From contig DTTI01000027.1 in the NCBI GenBank assembly GCA_012964825.1, positions 1 through 39,475 on the forward strand: a DNA stretch of 39,475 nt, written 5' to 3'. The position numbers were made by a program, and so were the translations under genes. Source of the stretch: Candidatus Neomarinimicrobiota bacterium (lineage in GTDB: Bacteria > Fidelibacterota > Marinisomatia > Marinisomatales > S15-B10). This document shows, one piece after another, positions 34,404-39,475 of this stretch. The notes under the pieces are model-generated. The model did not search any database. It saw nothing but the letters and a program-made list of their open reading frames with translations, and had not been told where the DNA came from. Positions within the stretch are counted from its first letter, which is position 1; each line of letters opens with the position of its first letter.

Positions 34404-35768
34404 ATGCGACATAGCAGAATGAGAAAAATTGTATTCCTCTGGATCAGTATCATGTTTCTGGCAGGATGCGTGACCCTGCCCAGAGGATACGCTGACGCTG
34501 AATTAGAGTCATCCATCAGAGAGAGACTGAAAGACGACTTCAAAATCCCGGTTGATGAAGCGCGGGTCCAAGCTATTCAGGTCACGACCGATACCCTAGT
34601 GACGCTAGATGAAGCCGTCGGGATTGCACTCTCCAACAATCCCTCTATCCTGGCACTCTACGCCGAGCTCTCCATCGCCAAGGCGGAGGCGGTCGGTGCT
34701 ATGCTTCCGGATAATCCCATCCTACGTGGCGAGTTCCTGGTTACTTCCGACAATGCCGGAGAGAAGACGGCCATCGCTGTGAGTCAGGATTTGGTCGATC
34801 TGCTTTTGATGCCTCTCAAGAAACGTGTGGCTAAGGGGCGGATAGATCAGAGAAGACTCAACATTGCTTACGAGATTCTCGATGCTGTTGCCGTGGTGAA
34901 GAAAAGTTACCTCGAGTACCAGCGGGATCAACAGATTCTGGAGTTGCACCGATCGGTGGTTGTGACGGCTGAGGCTGAGGCGGAACTCAGCAAGAGGCAA
35001 TTCGGCGAGGGAAACATTAACGCCCTTGATCTCGCCCGCCATCAGGACGTTCTGCACGATGCGATATTGGAACTGATGCGTGCCGAAGCGGAAGTTCGTC
35101 ACAGCAAGGAGCTAGTGAGGAGGTTACTGAGTTTCGACATTGATAGAGATTGGACTGTGGAGAAAGATTTCCCCGGACTTCCGTCACGCGTATGGACTGC
35201 TGAGGAACTCCTCGTCTTGGGGCACGGCCTGCGACTTGATCTGGCGGCGGCGGAGAAGAGAGTGGAAGTCCTGAAATCGGAGGTCCCTCTCGCCAGATTC
35301 AATGCGGTGATTGATGTGGAGGCCGGTATCGGTCGTGAAAAAGAGTCCGATCAGCTGGGAAAGACGGGGCCCGAGATCGGGATCGCGCTCCCGCTATTTG
35401 ACCGTGGTCAGGCGGATGCATCGAGACTGAGATTCGAGATTGTTCAGGCGGAGAATCAGGTGGAAGCGATTTTTCGCGACATTGAGCGTGAGATCTTGAC
35501 CACCCACAGCCAACTACAAACAGAAAGGGAAAGTACTGAGTATTACCGGCAGGTCATTCTTCCCATGAAGCGAAGCGTGTTGGAGGCGGCACAAGCGCAC
35601 TATAATTTTATGCTCATTGGAGTGTACGATCTTCTACAAGCGAAGAAGGATCAGATCTCTGCTCAGCAACGGCATATCGAGACTTTGGCGGAGTATTGGA
35701 TCAAGTACGCTGAATTAGAGAGGGCTGTTGGTGGTGCGCTTCCCGTGGATAATGCGACTCAACATTGA
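34404..35768 (+). CDS. TolC-family outer-membrane efflux lipoprotein (CzcC-like)
   Basis: A 454-residue outer-membrane factor. The N-terminus is a lipoprotein signal with lipobox LAGC (C22), followed by the two long coiled alpha-hairpin regions of the outer membrane efflux protein family. Examples are LDEAVGIALSNNPSILALYAELSIAKAEA and, in the second half, GIALPLFDRGQADASRLRFEIVQAENQVEAIFRDIEREI. The GPEIGIALPLFDRGQ strand-to-helix junction is diagnostic. In such systems it forms the exit duct of an RND metal pump, but no RND or adaptor gene is in the window. It ends 13 bases before the multicopper oxidase ATG. A start at ATG 34419 is also possible. Confidence 0.88.
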   Translation: MRHSRMRKIVFLWISIMFLAGCVTLPRGYADAELESSIRERLKDDFKIPVDEARVQAIQVTTDTLVTLDEAVGIALSNNPSILALYAELSIAKAEAVGAMLPDNPILRGEFLVTSDNAGEKTAIAVSQDLVDLLLMPLKKRVAKGRIDQRRLNIAYEILDAVAVVKKSYLEYQRDQQILELHRSVVVTAEAEAELSKRQFGEGNINALDLARHQDVLHDAILELMRAEAEVRHSKELVRRLLSFDIDRDWTVEKDFPGLPSRVWTAEELLVLGHGLRLDLAAAEKRVEVLKSEVPLARFNAVIDVEAGIGREKESDQLGKTGPEIGIALPLFDRGQADASRLRFEIVQAENQVEAIFRDIEREILTTHSQLQTERESTEYYRQVILPMKRSVLEAAQAHYNFMLIGVYDLLQAKKDQISAQQRHIETLAEYWIKYAELERAVGGALPVDNATQH

Positions 35769-35781
35769 AGGAGAAGAGAAA

Positions 35782-37143
35782 ATGAAGCATACTCTGAGTA
35801 CCATTTTATCAATCATTTGCGGGCCGGGAGCCATTGTGTTCGGGCTTCTTTCAGTAAGCTTGGGGGGTATCCGGGCTGGCGAGTTGCCGTATACACCCGT
35901 GGTGACGCCCAACGGGACTACCATCGAGTGGAAGATTGTAGAAGGCGTCAAAGAGTTCCGCTTGACCGTAGAGGAGATTGAATGGGAGATGGCCCCTGGT
36001 ATGAAGATTAAGGCGTGGGGCTACAATGGACATACACCCGGCCCCACCATTGAGGCAGTGGAGGGAGACCGTGTGCGCATCTACGTCACCAACCGCCTAC
36101 CGGAACCGACAGCTGTCCACTGGCATGGCGTGATCCTGCCGAGCGGCATGGATGGGTTGCAAGGATTAACCCAAGAACCCATCATGCCGGGAGAGACATT
36201 TGTGTACGAATTCACTCTCAAACAACATGGCACGCAAATGTACCATTCCCACGGCGATGAGATGACCCAGATCGGCCTGGGATCCATGGGCTTCTTCATC
36301 ATTCATCCAAAGAAGCGTGATTACACCATCGACCGGGATTATGCCATTTTCCTCAACGAATGGTTTGTCGATCCTGGCACCTCCACGCCCGACCCGAACG
36401 TCATGACCGAATTCAATATCTTTACCTTCAATGGCCGTGCGTATCCAGGAACAGCTCCTCTTGTGGCGAAGACCGGAGAAAGGGTGAGGATCAGGTTCGG
36501 AAACGTGGGGCAGGAAGTTCATCCGATTCACCTGCATGGTCACTCTTTCAATGTGGTGGCGACAGACGGCGGTGATGTGCCGCCCTCCGCCCGTTGGCCA
36601 GAAACCACTGTCACTGTGGCACCGGGACAGACAAGGGATATTGAGTTTGTTGCCAATTCGGGCGACTGGGCTCTCCACTGCCACCGACGCCACCATCCCA
36701 TGAATGCTATGGGGCACGATTTGCCCAATGTTCTCGGTGTGAGTCAGCGAGGTGTGGAAGAGAAAATCAGAGAACAGCTCCCCAATTATATGGCCATGGG
36801 GGAGCGAGGGATGCATGAAATGGCCGAAATGCAAATGACGGGTCCGCCGAATACACTTCCCGCGATGAGCGGCCAGGGCCCGTTTGGCACCGTTGCTATG
36901 GGGGGCATGTTTACAGTGATGAAAGTTCGAGAGCAGCTTAAGAAAGGCGATGATCCTGGCTGGTATCCCAATCCGCCAGGGACCGTGGCATGGCGCATCC
37001 AGACAGACAAGGTAAAGGCACCGCTTAAACCCGATTTAGGCTACGTCTGCCCTATGCATCCCGACGTATACCAAACCGATCCTGGTTCATGCCCGGAATG
37101 CGGGATGTTTCTGATAAAGGCGCCCGAAAAAAAATATGATTAA
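35782..37143 (+). CDS. Multicopper oxidase fused to a C-terminal heavy-metal-binding domain
   Basis: Periplasmic oxidase, probably a cuprous oxidase. The 453-residue protein has a signal peptide or membrane anchor (about 1-32), then copper ligands HWHG (113-116), H155/H157 (YHSH), H247/H250/H252/H254 (HPIHLHGH), and the T1 region H299-C300-H301 continuing through HH to M310 (HCHRRHHPMNAMGH). All trinuclear and T1 positions are filled. A Met-rich segment (about 338-380) suggests copper collection. Residues 421-446 form a heavy-metal-binding domain with CPMHP (C423, H426) and CPECGM (C437, C440), a module also found in copper ATPases and RND adaptors. GAAGGAG at 35767-35773 supports the ATG at 35782. 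Confidence 0.93.
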   Translation: MKHTLSTILSIICGPGAIVFGLLSVSLGGIRAGELPYTPVVTPNGTTIEWKIVEGVKEFRLTVEEIEWEMAPGMKIKAWGYNGHTPGPTIEAVEGDRVRIYVTNRLPEPTAVHWHGVILPSGMDGLQGLTQEPIMPGETFVYEFTLKQHGTQMYHSHGDEMTQIGLGSMGFFIIHPKKRDYTIDRDYAIFLNEWFVDPGTSTPDPNVMTEFNIFTFNGRAYPGTAPLVAKTGERVRIRFGNVGQEVHPIHLHGHSFNVVATDGGDVPPSARWPETTVTVAPGQTRDIEFVANSGDWALHCHRRHHPMNAMGHDLPNVLGVSQRGVEEKIREQLPNYMAMGERGMHEMAEMQMTGPPNTLPAMSGQGPFGTVAMGGMFTVMKVREQLKKGDDPGWYPNPPGTVAWRIQTDKVKAPLKPDLGYVCPMHPDVYQTDPGSCPECGMFLIKAPEKKYD

Positions 37144-37158
37144 AAACTGGAGGAAAGC

Positions 37159-38223
37159 GTGAAAGGGATTTTTATTTGGATCAGTACAATGCTCTTTGTA
37201 TCGGCCCTCTGGGGCCAGTGACCGCTCTGAACGAATCCTAGCCTCCCGGTCGGGACGGCCAATACAGGAATCGGACTGGGTCGAGGTATGCTTTTGGTTG
37301 GTGGCAACCTGATGAATCAGAGAATCGACTGGTGGCACGGTGCTCTCGACTCTACCGGTGAACATCAAGGGAACTTAATTTCTCGTATCGGAGAACTAAA
37401 TTTGAATCTCGGTATCACCGATGATTGGAATCTCCAAATAAACCTCATAGGCGGCAACAGGAGGATGGACTTCCCAAGTGTTCCCAATATCCATCACCGT
37501 AATGAGGATAGGGGCGGCATCGCCGATACGAAATTGATGTTGAGATACTTGGTAAGCAATAGTGACTTTGGTCCCGGCGATCGTTTCTTTCTGGGCTTCG
37601 GTCTCTCCATACCTTCAGATAACACACTTTCGCGGAACCCCTTTCTCCTTGGGAGACAAGGGAAGGAACATACCCATTTTGATATGAGTGAAGGGGTCTA
37701 CAGAAGCTTGAATGAAGTTCAATTTTTCCGGAGAACGGAATCGCCCTTTGTTGTGGGTGGAGTCGTTCGTCTCGAGGTCCCATTCGGCCAGAACCAATAT
37801 GGTTATCTCCCGGGAACCCAGCTGACCATGGCTGGCATGGCTTATTGGCAAGGGAAGAGTGTTTTCGGCGGTATGCCCTATTTCCTATCCGCTGGCCAAT
37901 TCAGATCAAAAGATTATTGGAATGGAGAAGAGGCACCCAACTCCGGCGCTATTATCATCCAAGCAGGGGGCGGATTGGTCTGGAATGTGAATGAATCTCT
38001 GATTACATTCTCTATTCAAGCGCCTGTCGTTTTCAAAGCCAACATGGTTGGAGAAGATGCTTCCGTGGACAGCAGGGCCAATGTGTGGATCGCTTCAATC
38101 AGTCTCCGGAAAATCTTCGATGTTTCCGCTCTTTTCCCAAGCATAGATGATGATGAGTTGGAAGAGCATGAACATGAACACGAGGATGAGATAAATCAAA
38201 AGATGATTAGAATGGAACGGTGA
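37159..38223 (+). CDS. Candidate selenoprotein: outer-membrane barrel-like protein with UxxU motif (two in-frame TGA)
   Basis: Read from GTG 37159 (GGAGG at 37149-37153), the frame encodes a 20-residue signal peptide, then TGA (37219-37221), Pro-Leu, TGA (37228-37230), and continues without further stops to TGA 38221-38223, 354 residues in all. The sense frame downstream of the TGAs would otherwise begin at ATG 37288 without any secretion signal. The body is rich in alternating hydrophobic/Gly strands (GRGMLLVGGNLM, LNLNLGITDDWNLQINLIGG, RFFLGFGLSIPS), as in outer-membrane barrels, and the C-terminus carries a His/Glu tail (EEHEHEHEDE). The TGAs occupy CxxC-like positions 21 and 24, just after the signal peptide, and a SECIS-like hairpin follows at 37241-37259. 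Selenocysteine is my preferred reading; a Cys-type recoding or a double nonsense mutation are alternatives. Confidence 0.75.
37241..37259 (+). promoter_or_regulatory. Bacterial SECIS-like stem-loop
   Basis: GCC 37241-37243 pairs with GGC 37257-37259, C37256 is bulged, TCCC 37244-37247 pairs with GGGA 37252-37255, and the apical loop is GGTC (37248-37251). The same GGUC apical loop closes the E. coli fdhF SECIS. There are 17 bases between the second TGA and the loop and 26 between the first TGA and the loop, both within the roughly 16-37 range used in bacterial SECIS models. Pairing is by eye. Confidence 0.65.
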
Positions 38224-39428
38224 GTCGAACAATCCTTCATATATTGTTGATAATGCTAATCTTTGCTGGGTGCGAGTCGCCGCCAATGGAGGTCCGATCT
38301 TTGGAGAGCCCAGCACCTTTAGGCAGTCGTTTTCCCAATCTCACGACGACCTCGGAAGGGACCATGATCATGTCGTGGTTCACTCCCTACAACGATCAAG
38401 GTGGATATGAACTGAAGATGGCCGAATGGGATGGAACTTTGTGGAGTGAACCAAACACCATTTACAAGGGCGATGACTTTTTCGTCAACTGGGCTGACGT
38501 CCCTTCTATTTTTCAAGTTAATGGTGATAGGTTGGCTGCCCATTGGCTCTACATGCGAGGGGGAGGGACTTACGAGTATGATGTTTACCTTTCTACCTCT
38601 TATGATCGAGGCTTAACATGGAGTGAACCCATGATTCCGCATAGAGATGGTGTTGCTGCGGAGCATGGTTTTGTCTCGTTTTTCCATCGCGAGTCGGGAG
38701 GTCTCGGAATAGCTTGGCTGGATGGTCGAAACATGATTTCTTCTGATGATGGTCATGGCTCTGGTGCCATGTCGATATTTACGACAAATCTAGATCAAGA
38801 GAACCGATTGGATCAGGAATTTTCACTCGATGCCCGCGTCTGTGAATGTTGTCCCACCGCTGCTGCTACAATCGGTGCATCGAACATCATTGCCTATCGT
38901 GATAGAGGAGAAGAAGAAATTCGAAACATTCAGGTAGTTCGATATAGCGGAGGTGTTTGGTCAAAACCGTCGACCGTTCATGAGGATGGATGGATGATCC
39001 CCGGTTGCCCTGTTAACGGTCCGGCTCTTGCAGTGAGCGGAGATCGATTGGCCATTGCCTGGTATACGGCACCAAAAGGTGATGCACAAGTGAAAGTTGC
39101 TTTTTCGAAGGATGTCGGAGCAAGTTTCTCGGAACCAGTTAGAATAGATGGTGGTATCCCGTTGGGCCGTGTTGATTTAGAATGGGTGGATCATTCCTCT
39201 GTCATTGTCAGTTGGATAGAAGTAGCCGGGGATTCAGCTGAATTGAAATTGCGAAAAGTGTCTCTCAAGGGTGAGGTTGACTCGCCCTTGGTTGTGAGTA
39301 ATATTAATGCGGCCAGGGGAAGCGGCTATCCTCAAATGGTTAATTACAAAAATGAACTGGTCTTTGCCTGGACCGAACCCGGCCAGTGGGAAATCAGAAT
39401 GGCAAGGTTAAACAAAAATAGTCTTTAA
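38220..39428 (+). CDS. Sialidase-fold lipoprotein with CECC motif
   Basis: A 402-residue exported lipoprotein: lipobox IFAGC with C18, then a beta-propeller-like body. An Asp-box (STSYDRGLTW, about 125-134) and a degenerate one (FSKDVGASF) point to the sialidase/neuraminidase fold. No sialidase arginine triad or FRIP motif is obvious, so glycosidase activity is doubtful. C208, C210 and C211 (VCECCPTAAA), followed by AYRDRGEEEIRNI and WMIPGCPVNGPALA, look like a conserved metal or disulfide site. It starts with GTG overlapping the previous stop (GTGA), tying it to the candidate selenoprotein. I infer an envelope metal-handling role from context only. Confidence 0.8.
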   Translation: MSRTILHILLIMLIFAGCESPPMEVRSLESPAPLGSRFPNLTTTSEGTMIMSWFTPYNDQGGYELKMAEWDGTLWSEPNTIYKGDDFFVNWADVPSIFQVNGDRLAAHWLYMRGGGTYEYDVYLSTSYDRGLTWSEPMIPHRDGVAAEHGFVSFFHRESGGLGIAWLDGRNMISSDDGHGSGAMSIFTTNLDQENRLDQEFSLDARVCECCPTAAATIGASNIIAYRDRGEEEIRNIQVVRYSGGVWSKPSTVHEDGWMIPGCPVNGPALAVSGDRLAIAWYTAPKGDAQVKVAFSKDVGASFSEPVRIDGGIPLGRVDLEWVDHSSVIVSWIEVAGDSAELKLRKVSLKGEVDSPLVVSNINAARGSGYPQMVNYKNELVFAWTEPGQWEIRMARLNKNSL

Positions 39429-39440
39429 GGAGTTTTTTGA

Positions 39441-39475
39441 GTGGAACATGAACACGATACCCACCACGATCATGA
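39441..39475 (+). CDS. Start of a His-rich protein, cut by the window edge
   Basis: AAGGAG at 39427-39432 is well placed for GTG 39441, which opens M-E-H-E-H-D-T-H-H-D-H before the sequence ends. A His-rich N-terminus at this point of a copper cluster would fit a P1B-type metal ATPase of the CopB kind or another metal transporter, but only eleven residues are visible. Confidence 0.5.
   Translation, partial: MEHEHDTHHDH

Noticed and set aside
37219-37288. Pseudogene or frameshift explanation for the barrel-like protein
   Set aside because: Both TGAs are in the same frame as signal peptide and body, no frameshift is needed, no other stop occurs in 330 codons, and the next gene is still coupled. 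Two stops exactly at CxxC spacing plus a SECIS-like loop are better explained by recoding, although sequencing error cannot be excluded here.
1-39475. Insertion sequences, CRISPR arrays, tRNA or rRNA genes
   Set aside because: No transposase frames, regularly spaced repeats, cloverleaf sequences or rRNA-like stretches were seen, and no gap exceeds 300 bases.

Overview
The window is bacterial, densely packed, and mostly one enormous respiratory gene block. Gene content (two unrelated nuo sets, a short NuoG, NhaD, FCB-like NuoA and NuoL sequences, TolC-type lipoproteins) suggests a Gram-negative of the Bacteroidetes/Ignavibacteria/Marinimicrobia neighbourhood, perhaps marine Marinimicrobia (SAR406). 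That assignment is inference from motif resemblance only. TGA is used as a normal stop throughout, including many TGATG and ATGA stop/start overlaps.

Layout. 1-2813 (+): the end of a zinc phospholipase C-like gene, then xseA, xseB and nadK. 2870-6385 (-): a tight four-gene operon transcribed in the order proline dehydrogenase, CoA-binding protein, PLP-dependent decarboxylase, short-chain dehydrogenase. 6510-16255 (+): complex I set 1, in the order nuoA-C-D-H-I-J-K-L-M-N, with no nuoB, E, F or G. 16302-31345 (+): complex I set 2, in the order nuoA-B-C-D-E-F-G-H-I-J-K, then a MrpD-like subunit, a small two-helix protein and a NuoL/MrpD-like subunit in place of ordinary nuoL, then nuoM and nuoN. 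31573-33646 (+): an NhaD-type Na+/H+ antiporter and a PduO-type cobalamin adenosyltransferase. 33898-39475 (+): a metal (probably copper) handling cluster, with a secreted Cys-rich protein, a TolC-like lipoprotein, a multicopper oxidase fused to a heavy-metal-binding domain, an outer-membrane barrel-like protein, a sialidase-fold lipoprotein with a CECC motif, and the His-rich start of another gene.

The strongest unusual signal is at 37159-38223. A GTG start with a strong ribosome site opens a signal peptide that runs in frame through two TGA codons, at residues 21 and 24, into an intact 330-codon outer-membrane protein. The TGAs are spaced like a CxxC motif. They are followed by a stem-loop with a GGUC apical loop lying 17 and 26 nt downstream, as expected of a bacterial SECIS element. 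I read this as a di-selenocysteine (UxxU) envelope protein in a copper cluster. Ordinary gene callers would truncate it to a start at 37288.

The second theme is bioenergetic. Two complex I gene sets of different ancestry lie head to tail, about 25 kb and 26 genes, with few gaps. Set 1 lacks the N2-carrying NuoB and the NADH module, so it must borrow subunits or use another donor, and its NuoL has a lateral helix about 28 residues longer than usual. Set 2 encodes four antiporter-like subunits rather than three, next to a sodium/proton antiporter. Together these suggest a modified, possibly sodium-linked or extra-pumping respiratory chain.
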